A stretch of DNA of 38,635 nucleotides from positions 1 through 38,635 of the forward strand of contig CAIXNB010000070.1 in NCBI GenBank assembly GCA_903920695.1, given 5' to 3'. This DNA is from an uncultured beta proteobacterium (GTDB taxonomy: Bacteria; Pseudomonadota; Gammaproteobacteria; Burkholderiales; Burkholderiaceae_C). The position numbers were made by a program, and so were the translations under genes. The notes under the pieces are model-generated. The model did not search any database. It was not told where the DNA came from and was given only the letters and a program-made list of their open reading frames with translations. The first letter of the stretch is position 1. Each line of letters starts with the position of its first letter. Below are positions 7,401-15,264 of this stretch, piece by piece.

Positions 7401-8185
7401 ACCAGTGGCGTCTCGGCAGCGTCGAGTTCGACCCCGATGAGTTCGGCCTGGCCGGCCAACAGGCTCAGGTACTGGCGCAGCGCCGTGACATAGCTGGCCT
7501 GGCGCAAGGCCATGGAAACGGCGCCCAGCACCGCTTCGAAGGGTTGATGGATGCCGGGTTGACGCTCCAGCACCTCAACCACATGAAAGCCGAAGCGGCT
7601 GTGCACTAGGCGCGGCAGCACGCCGACGTCGGTCTGCCCGAACAATTCCTTGCCGAACTCGGGTGCGCAGTCGCTGGCGCCGAGCCAGCCCAGCTCGCCG
7701 CCTTGCTTGCCGCTCGGGCAGTTTGACAGCGTGCTGGCAGCCTTGGCAAAGCCACTGTTGGCCGCGCTGCCATCGTGACAACGCACGTCGAGCAGGCAGC
7801 CTTCGGCACGCTGGCGCAAGGCAGCGACATCGACGCCGGGTGTGACGGCGAACAGGATGTGGCGCACCCTCACCTTTTCACCGCTGCTGTAGTTGCTTTG
7901 GTGCGCCGCATGATGGCGCCGGCAGGCGGCCTCCGACGGCTCGGGAATCGTAAGCGCCTGTTCCAGCAGCAGTTCGATGGCGTTGCTCGCCGCTTCGCTC
8001 AGGATGCCGTCCGGCGCGCCGGTGTCGTCGGCGTCCAGCAGGTCTTCGGCGATGGCAGCCTGGCGCAGCAGCTCGGCGCAGGCGCGCTGGCGCAACTCGT
8101 CGGCCGTGAGTGTTTCGTCTTCGGTATTGAGCGCAACGCCGTTGATGCTGGCGATGGGAGTGCGAACGGGAGATTGGAGTTCCAT
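7394..8185 (-). CDS. PpiC/parvulin-type peptidyl-prolyl isomerase of the nar cluster
   Basis: 263 residues. The ATG at 8185 has a GAGG 8 bases upstream, which overlaps the narI stop region (10 bp between genes), so translation is probably coupled. The N-terminal half (about 25-100) is helical and SurA/NifM-like. The parvulin domain (about 103-210) starts at VRVRHILFAV and contains KQGGELGWLG and the FGFHVVEVLE end strand. No signal peptide is visible, so it should act in the cytoplasm. A PPIase at the end of narGHJI is frequent in beta- and gammaproteobacteria; helping fold or mature the nitrate reductase is the usual guess, not proven. Five Cys in the isomerase part are more than usual. Its 3' end overlaps the convergent gene by 7 bp. 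Confidence 0.85.
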   Translation of the reverse strand: MELQSPVRTPIASINGVALNTEDETLTADELRQRACAELLRQAAIAEDLLDADDTGAPDGILSEAASNAIELLLEQALTIPEPSEAACRRHHAAHQSNYSSGEKVRVRHILFAVTPGVDVAALRQRAEGCLLDVRCHDGSAANSGFAKAASTLSNCPSGKQGGELGWLGASDCAPEFGKELFGQTDVGVLPRLVHSRFGFHVVEVLERQPGIHQPFEAVLGAVSMALRQASYVTALRQYLSLLAGQAELIGVELDAAETPLVQ

Positions 8186-8195
8186 GTTGAAGTCC

Positions 8196-8930
8196 TCAAA
8201 CGCCGGCGCCAGGACGGCGCGGCTGGTTCTGCCCGGCGGGCACATTCAGGCGGCGTGCGCGCACGACCTGGTACGGGCGGAACAGGTAGGCCACCGTGCC
8301 AAACCCGCTCCAGACATGGACCAGGCGTGTGAACGGGAAGATCAGGAAGATGCTCATGCCCAGCAGTATGTGCGCCTTGAAAATCCAGCCGACCTCGGCC
8401 AGCAGTTCCGGCGCGCCGCTGCGCAAGGTCACGATGCGCTGCGCCCATTCGCCCAGCACCATCATCATGCCGCCGTCCAGGTGCTGACCCGAAACCGGCA
8501 CCGTGGCCAGGCCGAGCGCGAACTGCAGCCAGAGCAGGATCAGCAGCACGATGTCACTGGTCTTGGAGTTGATGCGGATGCGCGGCTCCGAGAGGCGCCG
8601 GTGCAGCAGCAGGCTGGCGCCGATGAAGCCCAGCAGACCCGCCGTGCCGCCGCTGATCATGGCCATCAGCTGCTTGTCATGCGCGCTGGTGAAGTGCTCA
8701 TAGACGAAGTGCGGTGTCAAGAGGCCGGCGAAGTGCCCCATGAACAGGAACAGCGCGCCGATGTGGAACAGGTTGGAGCCCCAGCGCAGCTGACCCGCCT
8801 TGAGCAACTGCGAGGAGTCGCTCTTCCAAGTGTACTGGTCGCGGTCGAAGCGGATCAGGCTGCCCAGGAAGAAGACGGTCAGGCAGATGTAGGGATACAG
8901 GCCAAACAGGAAATGGTCGAGTGCGTTCAT
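8196..8930 (-). CDS. narI: Respiratory nitrate reductase gamma subunit (cytochrome b)
   Basis: 244 residues, the usual NarI length is about 225. Five hydrophobic segments (about 5-26, 53-75, 88-110, 127-147, 183-205). It anchors NarGH to the inner membrane, oxidises quinol and passes electrons through two b hemes to NarH. The four heme ligands are present at H56, H66, H187 and H205, the same numbers as in E. coli NarI. The start overlaps the narJ stop in an ATGA arrangement, with a GGAG 8 bases upstream. The extra C-terminal tail (RRLNVPAGQNQPRRPGAGV) is basic and cytoplasmic. Confidence 0.96.
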   Translation of the reverse strand: MNALDHFLFGLYPYICLTVFFLGSLIRFDRDQYTWKSDSSQLLKAGQLRWGSNLFHIGALFLFMGHFAGLLTPHFVYEHFTSAHDKQLMAMISGGTAGLLGFIGASLLLHRRLSEPRIRINSKTSDIVLLILLWLQFALGLATVPVSGQHLDGGMMMVLGEWAQRIVTLRSGAPELLAEVGWIFKAHILLGMSIFLIFPFTRLVHVWSGFGTVAYLFRPYQVVRARRLNVPAGQNQPRRPGAGV

Positions 8931-9649
8931 GGTGTGACTCCGGCGTGTGCGGCGGCGTTCGCGTTGGAGCGCGCCGTCTCGTTCCTGACAAAGTGAATCG
9001 GTTGAACCTGGCCCGGCTTGGCCTGGCCCTTGATCGAGCAGCCGTCGAACACGACCGGCTCTTCCCAGCTGGCGTCGATGGTCTCGTCGGGCACGACCTT
9101 GACCGCGTGCGCCTTCTCACCGCTGAGTTCGAGCAGCGCGCCCAGCACGCTGGCGTGGGCGCTGCTGCGCTGTTGCAGAGCATTGAAGATGGCGTTGAAG
9201 ATGTGCGCCATCTCGCTGAGGAAGGCGCGCGCCTCGCGCGGCGGCTGGGTCGAGACGAACTCCAGCACCACCGGCAGGTAGTCCGGCAGCTCGCCCGGCG
9301 CCAGGTAGAGACCGGCTTTCTCATAGGTCTGCGTCAGGTCGATCATGGCCGGGCCGCGATCGCGTGAGTCGCCGTGCACGTGCTCGAACAAATGCAGCGA
9401 GGTCGCATGGCCGCGGTCGAACAGCTCGACGTAAGTGCTTTCCGTTTCCAGCGGATTGCCACGTTTGAGCGCGCCAATCAGCGCATCCAACTCGCCTCGG
9501 CGGTTGACGGATAACGTTGCTTCGGCGTGCAGGACCTGCTGCATTTCATCAAGATGCGCGCGCAATTGCGCATCCGGATACGACAGCAGCCGCGCAAACA
9601 CCTTGAGAGTTTGCGATGCGGGTATGGGGTTGTTTTCAAACAGCTTCAT
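8927..9649 (-). CDS. narJ: Nitrate reductase molybdenum cofactor assembly chaperone
   Basis: 240 residues, the usual NarJ size. It is a cytoplasmic TorD/DmsD-type chaperone that binds apo-NarG and allows cofactor insertion and membrane attachment; it is not part of the final enzyme. Recognisable stretches: FARLLSYPDAQLRAH near the N terminus, ESTYVELFDRGHATSLHLFEHVHGDSRDRG in two parts (about 70-100), and PGELPDYLPVVLEF (about 120). The frame is open further upstream into narH, but family length and the fit of MKLFENN fix the ATG at 9649. Unusually for nar operons it is separated from narH by 140 bp that hold a palindromic repeat, and the start has only a weak Shine-Dalgarno. Confidence 0.95.
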   Translation of the reverse strand: MKLFENNPIPASQTLKVFARLLSYPDAQLRAHLDEMQQVLHAEATLSVNRRGELDALIGALKRGNPLETESTYVELFDRGHATSLHLFEHVHGDSRDRGPAMIDLTQTYEKAGLYLAPGELPDYLPVVLEFVSTQPPREARAFLSEMAHIFNAIFNALQQRSSAHASVLGALLELSGEKAHAVKVVPDETIDASWEEPVVFDGCSIKGQAKPGQVQPIHFVRNETARSNANAAAHAGVTP

Positions 9650-9688
9650 AAAACGTGCTTTCGGAGAAGAGCGGGTATTGAGGCCAGG

Positions 9689-9741
9689 AACACCGCGGAA
9701 CCGGCTTTGCCGGGCCGCTGGTGTTGCCCCCTGCAAGGGGG
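9689..9741. repeat. Palindromic dispersed-repeat-like element between narH and narJ
   Basis: Seen: arms AACACC (9689-9694) and GGTGTT (9720-9725) enclose GCGG/CCGC and a CCGGC-TTT-GCCGG hairpin (9701-9713), giving a stem of about 15 bp with one bulge. A second hairpin, CCCCCT-GCA-AGGGGG, follows at 9727-9741. Together with the flanking stretch to about 9780 it resembles intergenic repeats I recall from Comamonadaceae genomes; copy number cannot be checked here. It lies inside the narGHJI transcript. Confidence 0.6.
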
Positions 9742-9789
9742 GTGGCGGAGCGACACGAAGTGCGCGCAGCCTGGGGGTGTGCCATATTT

Positions 9790-11313
9790 CTAGACTCTTG
9801 CCTTGATGGGTATCGTGCGGCGTTTGGTGCCGCCGAACAGGCTCGTTTCGCTGGCGCCGTCGGAGCAGCCGTTGCCAAACGAGAAGCCGCAGCCGCCGCG
9901 CATGTCGAAGGTGTTCTCGGCGTATTCGCGGTGCGTGGTCGGGATCACGAAGCGGTCTTCGTAGTTGGCGATCGCCATCACGTGGTACATCTCCTCGACC
10001 TCGGCCTGCGTCATCTGCACCTGGTCCAGTGCCGCTGTGTTGATGCGGCCGTCGACATGTTTCTCGCGCTGGTAGGCGCGCATGGCAAGCATGCGCTCGA
10101 GCGCGCGCTCGACCGGCTGCGTGTCGCCGGCGGTCAGCAGATTCGCCAGGTACTTGACCGGGATGCGCAACTGCTTGACGTCCGGGATCTCTCCGTTGAT
10201 GCCGATCTGGCCTGCGTTGGCCGCGGCGCTGATGGGGCAGAGCGGCGGCACGTACCAGACCATCGGCAGCGTGCGGTACTCGGGGTGCAGCGGCAGCGCC
10301 ACCTTCCACTCGACCGCCATCTTGTAGACCGGGCTCTTGCGGGCGGCCTGCATCCATTGGTCGGGGATGCCGTCGATGCGTGCCTGCTCGATCACCTTGG
10401 GGTCGTTCGGATCGAGGAAGATGTCGAGCTGCGCCTGGTACAGGTCGCGGTCATGCTCGACGCTGGCGGCGGCTTCGATGCGGTCCGCATCGTAGAGCAG
10501 CACGCCGAGGTAGCGGATGCGCCCGACGCAGGTTTCCGAACAAACGGTCGGTTGCCCAGCTTCGATGCGTGGGTAGCAGAAGATGCACTTCTCGGCCTTG
10601 CCGGATTTCCAGTTGTAGTAGATCTTCTTGTACGGGCAGGCGCTCACGCACATGCGCCAGCCGCGGCACTTGTCCTGGTCGATCAGCACGATGCCGTCTT
10701 CCTCGCGCTTGTAGATTGAGCCCGACGGGCAGCTCGCGACACAGGCCGGGTTCAGGCAGTGCTCGCACAGGCGCGGCAGGTACATCATGAAGGTGTTTTC
10801 GAACTGGCCGTAGATATCGTTCTGGATGTCGTCGAAGTTCTTATCCTTGCGCCGTTTCGAGAACTCGCCGCCGAGCAGTTCCTCCCAGTTCGGACCCCAC
10901 TCGATCTTCTCCATGCGCTGGCCCGTGATCAGGCTGCGCGCGCGCGCCGTCGGCAGCGTCTTGGACTCGGGCGCCGACTGCAGGTGCGCGTAGTCGAAGG
11001 TGAAAGGTTCGTAGTAATCGTCGATCTGCGGCAGGTTCGGATTGGCGAAGATGCGCATCAGCAGCTTCCAGCGCGCGCCCTGGCGCGGCTCGATCTTGCC
11101 GTTGGCCTTGCGGATCCAGCCGCCATTCCATTTGTCCTGGTTCTCCCATTCCTTGGGGTAGCCGATGCCGGGTTTGGTCTCGACGTTGTTGAACCAGGCG
11201 TATTCCATGCCGGGGCGGCTGGTCCAGACGTTCTTGCAGGTGACCGAGCAGGTGTGGCAGCCGATGCACTTGTCGAGGTTGAGCACCATGCCGATTTGAG
11301 CGCGTATTTTCAT
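9790..11313 (-). CDS. narH: Respiratory nitrate reductase beta subunit (iron-sulfur)
   Basis: 507 residues; ATG at 11313 with AAGGAG upstream and 11 bp after narG. It carries electrons from NarI hemes to NarG. The first cluster motif has C16, C19, C22 and C26 (IGCHTCSVTCKNVW). Further ferredoxin-type Cys groups follow at about 185-275: CEHCLNPACVASCPSG, CRGWRMCVSACPYKK and CIFCYP ... CSETCVGR. The CRGW group, with Trp in place of a Cys, marks the 3Fe-4S cluster as in E. coli NarH. The C-terminal DMRGGCGFSFGNGC motif is typical of the family. It is cytoplasmic-side, bound to NarG and NarI. Nothing is missing. Confidence 0.97.
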   Translation of the reverse strand: MKIRAQIGMVLNLDKCIGCHTCSVTCKNVWTSRPGMEYAWFNNVETKPGIGYPKEWENQDKWNGGWIRKANGKIEPRQGARWKLLMRIFANPNLPQIDDYYEPFTFDYAHLQSAPESKTLPTARARSLITGQRMEKIEWGPNWEELLGGEFSKRRKDKNFDDIQNDIYGQFENTFMMYLPRLCEHCLNPACVASCPSGSIYKREEDGIVLIDQDKCRGWRMCVSACPYKKIYYNWKSGKAEKCIFCYPRIEAGQPTVCSETCVGRIRYLGVLLYDADRIEAAASVEHDRDLYQAQLDIFLDPNDPKVIEQARIDGIPDQWMQAARKSPVYKMAVEWKVALPLHPEYRTLPMVWYVPPLCPISAAANAGQIGINGEIPDVKQLRIPVKYLANLLTAGDTQPVERALERMLAMRAYQREKHVDGRINTAALDQVQMTQAEVEEMYHVMAIANYEDRFVIPTTHREYAENTFDMRGGCGFSFGNGCSDGASETSLFGGTKRRTIPIKARV

Positions 11314-11324
11314 CAGTGTTCTCC

Positions 11325-14300
11325 TTAGGCGTGGGCTGCGGCTGAGTCGGCGCTCGTGCCCGATTCCTCTTCCATCCAGTCAACCTTGTTCATCTTGCGC
11401 ACCACCACGAACTCGTCGCGGTTCGTGCCGATCGTTCCGTAGTAATTGAAGCCGTAGCTGAACTGCGCGTAGCCGCCGATCATGTGGGTCGGTTTGAGCA
11501 CGATGCGCGTCACCGAGTTGTGGATGCCGCCGCGCTGGCCGGTGATCTCGGAGCCGGGCGTGTTGATGATCTTCTCCTGCGCGTGGTACATCATGACCAT
11601 GCCGGGATTGACGCGCTGGCTGACGATGGCGCGCGCCGCGATCGCGCCGTTGAGGTTGAACAGTTCGATCCAGTCGTTGTCGACAATGCCGGCGCGTTTC
11701 GCGTCGTCCTCGCTGAGCCAGACCACCGGTCCGCCGCGGCTCAGCGTGAGCATCATCAGGTTGTCGCTGTAGGTCGAGTGAATGCCCCATTTCTGGTGCG
11801 GCGTGATGAAGTTCAGCGCAATCTCGGTGTTGCCGTTGGGCTTGATACCGTGGATACCGGCCGTGGTCTTGAGATCAACGGGCGGCCGGTAGCTGCAAAA
11901 GCCCTCGCCGAAAGCCGTCATCCACGGGTGGTCCATGTAGAACTGCTGGCGCCCGGTCAGTGTGCGCCATGGGATCATCTCGTGAACGTTGGTGTAGCCG
12001 GCGTTGTAGGACACGGTCTCGGATTCGATACCGCTCCAGGTCGGCGAGCTGATGATCTTGCGCGGCTGCGCCTGGATGTCACGGAAGCGGATCTTCTCGT
12101 CCTCGCGGTACAGCGCGAGGTGCGTGTGATCGAGGCCGGTCTGCTTGCCCAGCGCCTGCCAGGCCTTCACCGCAACGTGGCCGTTGGTCTCGGGCGCGAG
12201 CTGCAGCACGACCTCGCAGGCGTCGATGTCGGTGTCGATTTTCGGCATGCCGCAGGTCACGCCTTCAGCGAGCTCCAGGCCGTTGAGTTCGCCGAGTTGC
12301 CTGACTTCGGTCTGCGTGTTCCAGCCGATGCCCTTGCCACCGTTGCCGATCTTGTTCATCAGCGGGCCCAGCGCCGTGAAGCGCTTGTAGGTGTTGGGGT
12401 AGTCGCGTTCCACCACCACCATGTTGGGCGCAGTCTTGCCCGGGATCAGGTCGATCTCGCCGCGCTTCCAGTCCTGCACGCCAAAGGGCTGCGCCAGTTC
12501 GGCCGGCGAGTCGTGCATCAGGGGTGAGAGCACCATCTCGCGCTCGACGCCCAGATGGCCGACGCAGACCTCGCTGAACTTCTTCGCAAAGCCCTTGTAA
12601 ATCTCCCAGTCGCTGCGCGACTGCCAGGCCGGGTCGACCGCGGTGGAGAGCGGGTGGATGAAGGGGTGCATGTCGCTGGTGTTGAGGTCGTTCTTCTCGT
12701 ACCAGGTGGCGGTCGGCAGCACGATGTCGGAGTAGAGACAGGTCGTGCTCATGCGGAAGTCGAGCGTCACGATAAGGTCGAGCTTGCCCTCGGGTGCCTC
12801 TGTGTGCCAGACGACCTCGGTCGGTTTGGCTTCATCCTTGCCTAAGTCCTTGCCTTGCACGCCATGCGCCGTGCCGAGCAGGTGTTTCAGGAAGTACTCG
12901 TGGCCCTTGCCGCTGGAACCCAGGATGTTGGAGCGCCAGACAAACATATTGCGTGGCCAGTTGTCGGGATGGTCCGGGTCTTCGCAGCTCATCGCCAGCG
13001 AGCCGTCCTTCAGGCTCTTGACCGTGTAGTCTTTCGCCTCCATGCCGGCGGCTGCGGCGTCGCGCACCACCTGCAGCGGATTGGTCTTGAGCTGCGGTGC
13101 CGAAGGCAGCCAGCCCATGCGCTCGGCGCGCACGTTGTAGTCGATCATGCTGCCCGCGTAAAGCTTCTTGTCGGCCAGCGGCGAGAGCACTTCTTCCATG
13201 CCGAGCTTCTCGTAGCGCCACTGGTCGGTGTGCGCGTAGAAGAAACTCGTCGAGTTCATCTGGCGCGGCGGGCGGATCCAGTCCAGCGCAAAGGCCAACG
13301 CGGTCCAGCCGGTCTGCGGGCGCAGCTTCTCCTGGCCAACGTAGTGCGCCCAGCCGCCGCCGCTCTGGCCGATGCAGCCGCACATCATGAGCATGTTGAT
13401 GACGCCGCGGTAGTTCATGTCGGCGTGGTACCAGTGGTTCATCGCCGCGCCGATGATGACCATCGACTTGCCGTGCGTCTTGTCGGCGTTGTCGGCGAAC
13501 TGGCGCGCCACCGTGATCAGCTGCTCGCGCGGCGTGCCGGTGATGCGCTCCTGCCAGGCCGGTGTGTAGGGCGTGTCGTCGTTGAAGTCCTTGGCCGCCA
13601 TCTCGCCCGGCAGGCCGCGCGCCACACCGTAGTTGGCGACCTGCAGGTCGAACACGGTGGCCACCAGCGCCTCGCGCTTGTCGCCTTCCTTGCCCAGCGC
13701 GATGCGCTGCACCGGCACCGTGCGCACCAGCACGTTGTTGCTGGCGTCACCCGAGGCGTTGTTCGGGAAGTGCTCGCTGACGATGCCGCCGAAGTAAGGG
13801 AAGCCGACCTTTGCCGTTTCGCTGCTCGCGTTCTCACCTTCCATCACTGTGAGCTTGAGCTTCACATTGTTGCCATGGCGCGCTTCCTTGGCCTGCAGGT
13901 TCCACTGGCCTTCATCGGCTCGGCCGTCCGCACCCCAGCGAAAGCCAATGGCCCCCATCGGCAGCACGACCTTGCCGCTCTCATCGAGCGCAACCGTTTT
14001 CCATTCCGGGTTGTTGGCGGCGCCGAGCTTGCCGTTGAAGTCGGAAGCGCGCAGGTAGCGGTCGGGCACCAGAACCGTTTCGCCGCTGGGTAGTTGATGT
14101 TCTTTCAGCATCACCAGCATCGGCATGTCGGTATAGCGGCGCACGTAGTTGTCAAAGTAAGCACTGCGCTGTTTACCGCCATCGGGGAAATAAAACTCCT
14201 TGAGGATCACGTGGCCCATGGCCATGGCAACGGCAGCATCGGTGCCTTGCTTGGGCTTCATCCAGATGTCGGAGAGCTTGGCCACTTCGGAATAGTCGGG

Positions 14301-15143
14301 CGTCACCGCCACCGTCTTCGTGCCCTTGTAGCGCACTTCGGTGAAGAAGTGCGCGTCCGGCGTGCGCGTCTGCGGTACGTTCGAGCCCCAGGCGATGATG
14401 TAGCTCGAGTTGTACCAGTCGGCCGATTCCGGCACGTCGGTCTGCTCGCCCCAGACCTGCGGGCTGGCCGGCGGCAGGTCGCAGTACCAGTCGTAGAAGC
14501 TCATGTTGACGCCGCCGATCAGGCTCAGGTAGCGGCTGCCGGCCGCGTACGAGATCATCGACATCGCGGGGATCGGCGAGAAGCCGATGATGCGGTCCGG
14601 TCCGTATTTCTTGATGGTGTGGACGTTGGCCGCGGCCACCATCTCGTTGACTTCATCCCAGCTCGAGCGCACAAAGCCGCCCAGGCCACGCACGCTCTGG
14701 TATTCCTTGCGCTTTTCGTCGGACTGCGCAATCGAGGCCCAGGCATCGACCGGGTCGTTCGACAGGCGCGCCTCGCGCCAGAGCTTGAGCAGGCGACCGC
14801 GCACCATCGGGTACTTGACGCGGTTCGCGCTGTACAGATACCAGCTGTAGCTCGCACCACGCGCGCAGCCGCGCGGCTCGTGGTTGGGCATGTCCCAGCG
14901 CGTGCGCGGGTAGTCGGTCTGCTGCGTCTCCCAGGTCACGATGCCGCCCTTGACGTAGATCTTCCAGGAGCACGAGCCGGTGCAGTTGACGCCGTGCGTG
15001 GAACGCACGATCTTGTCGTGTGCCCAGCGGTCACGGTAGGCGTCCTCCCAGGTGCGGTCTTCTCCAGTGGTGAGGCCGTGCTCGCCGGAGAACGGCTCTT
15101 TGGGTTGGGAAAAGTAGCTCAGTCGATCAAGAAAATGGCTCAT
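11325..15143 (-). CDS. narG: Respiratory nitrate reductase alpha subunit (molybdenum catalytic)
   Basis: 1272 residues; ATG at 15143 with GGAGG upstream. It reduces nitrate to nitrite on the cytoplasmic face using a bis-MGD molybdenum centre. The FS0 cluster ligands H50, C54, C58 and C93 are present (HGVNCTGSC; EPRGC). The conserved YCDLPPASPQ segment supplies the Mo ligand Asp220, equivalent to Asp222 of E. coli NarG. WYNSSYIIAWGSN and TPDAHFF follow. The C-terminal molybdopterin-binding region (about 1080-1230) includes PHQKWGIHSTYSDN. The N terminus has no twin-arginine signal, so it is the cytoplasmic-facing Nar type, not Nap. The extended opposite-strand frames over this gene are shadows of its high GC content. 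Confidence 0.97.
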   Translation of the reverse strand: MSHFLDRLSYFSQPKEPFSGEHGLTTGEDRTWEDAYRDRWAHDKIVRSTHGVNCTGSCSWKIYVKGGIVTWETQQTDYPRTRWDMPNHEPRGCARGASYSWYLYSANRVKYPMVRGRLLKLWREARLSNDPVDAWASIAQSDEKRKEYQSVRGLGGFVRSSWDEVNEMVAAANVHTIKKYGPDRIIGFSPIPAMSMISYAAGSRYLSLIGGVNMSFYDWYCDLPPASPQVWGEQTDVPESADWYNSSYIIAWGSNVPQTRTPDAHFFTEVRYKGTKTVAVTPDYSEVAKLSDIWMKPKQGTDAAVAMAMGHVILKEFYFPDGGKQRSAYFDNYVRRYTDMPMLVMLKEHQLPSGETVLVPDRYLRASDFNGKLGAANNPEWKTVALDESGKVVLPMGAIGFRWGADGRADEGQWNLQAKEARHGNNVKLKLTVMEGENASSETAKVGFPYFGGIVSEHFPNNASGDASNNVLVRTVPVQRIALGKEGDKREALVATVFDLQVANYGVARGLPGEMAAKDFNDDTPYTPAWQERITGTPREQLITVARQFADNADKTHGKSMVIIGAAMNHWYHADMNYRGVINMLMMCGCIGQSGGGWAHYVGQEKLRPQTGWTALAFALDWIRPPRQMNSTSFFYAHTDQWRYEKLGMEEVLSPLADKKLYAGSMIDYNVRAERMGWLPSAPQLKTNPLQVVRDAAAAGMEAKDYTVKSLKDGSLAMSCEDPDHPDNWPRNMFVWRSNILGSSGKGHEYFLKHLLGTAHGVQGKDLGKDEAKPTEVVWHTEAPEGKLDLIVTLDFRMSTTCLYSDIVLPTATWYEKNDLNTSDMHPFIHPLSTAVDPAWQSRSDWEIYKGFAKKFSEVCVGHLGVEREMVLSPLMHDSPAELAQPFGVQDWKRGEIDLIPGKTAPNMVVVERDYPNTYKRFTALGPLMNKIGNGGKGIGWNTQTEVRQLGELNGLELAEGVTCGMPKIDTDIDACEVVLQLAPETNGHVAVKAWQALGKQTGLDHTHLALYREDEKIRFRDIQAQPRKIISSPTWSGIESETVSYNAGYTNVHEMIPWRTLTGRQQFYMDHPWMTAFGEGFCSYRPPVDLKTTAGIHGIKPNGNTEIALNFITPHQKWGIHSTYSDNLMMLTLSRGGPVVWLSEDDAKRAGIVDNDWIELFNLNGAIAARAIVSQRVNPGMVMMYHAQEKIINTPGSEITGQRGGIHNSVTRIVLKPTHMIGGYAQFSYGFNYYGTIGTNRDEFVVVRKMNKVDWMEEESGTSADSAAAHA

Positions 15144-15180
15144 TGAATGCCTCCGAAATATGTTTCAAGTCGTATTGACC

Positions 15181-15236
15181 TGTCATTGCGGACTTGATCC
15201 GCAATCCATGGATCCCGGATCAGGTCCGGGATGACA
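15181..15236. repeat. Double-hairpin dispersed repeat, copy 1
   Basis: A 56-bp unit bounded by TGTCAT (15181-15186) and ATGACA (15231-15236). It holds two hairpins: TTGCGG ... CCGCAA (15186-15204) and ATCCCGG ... CCGGGAT (15212-15232). It lies between narG and the upstream narK. A diverged second copy is at 32266-32353. The type (TCATTGCGG ... CCGGGATGAC) is widespread between genes in alpha- and betaproteobacteria. Confidence 0.75.
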
Positions 15237-15264
15237 GCCTTTATCCGCCGTGCTGGTGTCTGGG

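Noticed and set aside
9650-10357. Upstream extension of the narJ frame to 476 codons
   Set aside because: It would overlap narH in another frame. Family length and start sequence place narJ at 9649.
12855-15146. Long plus-strand frames over narG (412 and 350 codons)
   Set aside because: They are Arg/Ala/His-rich, match no family and lie exactly opposite narG, whose motifs are complete. Typical GC shadow frames.
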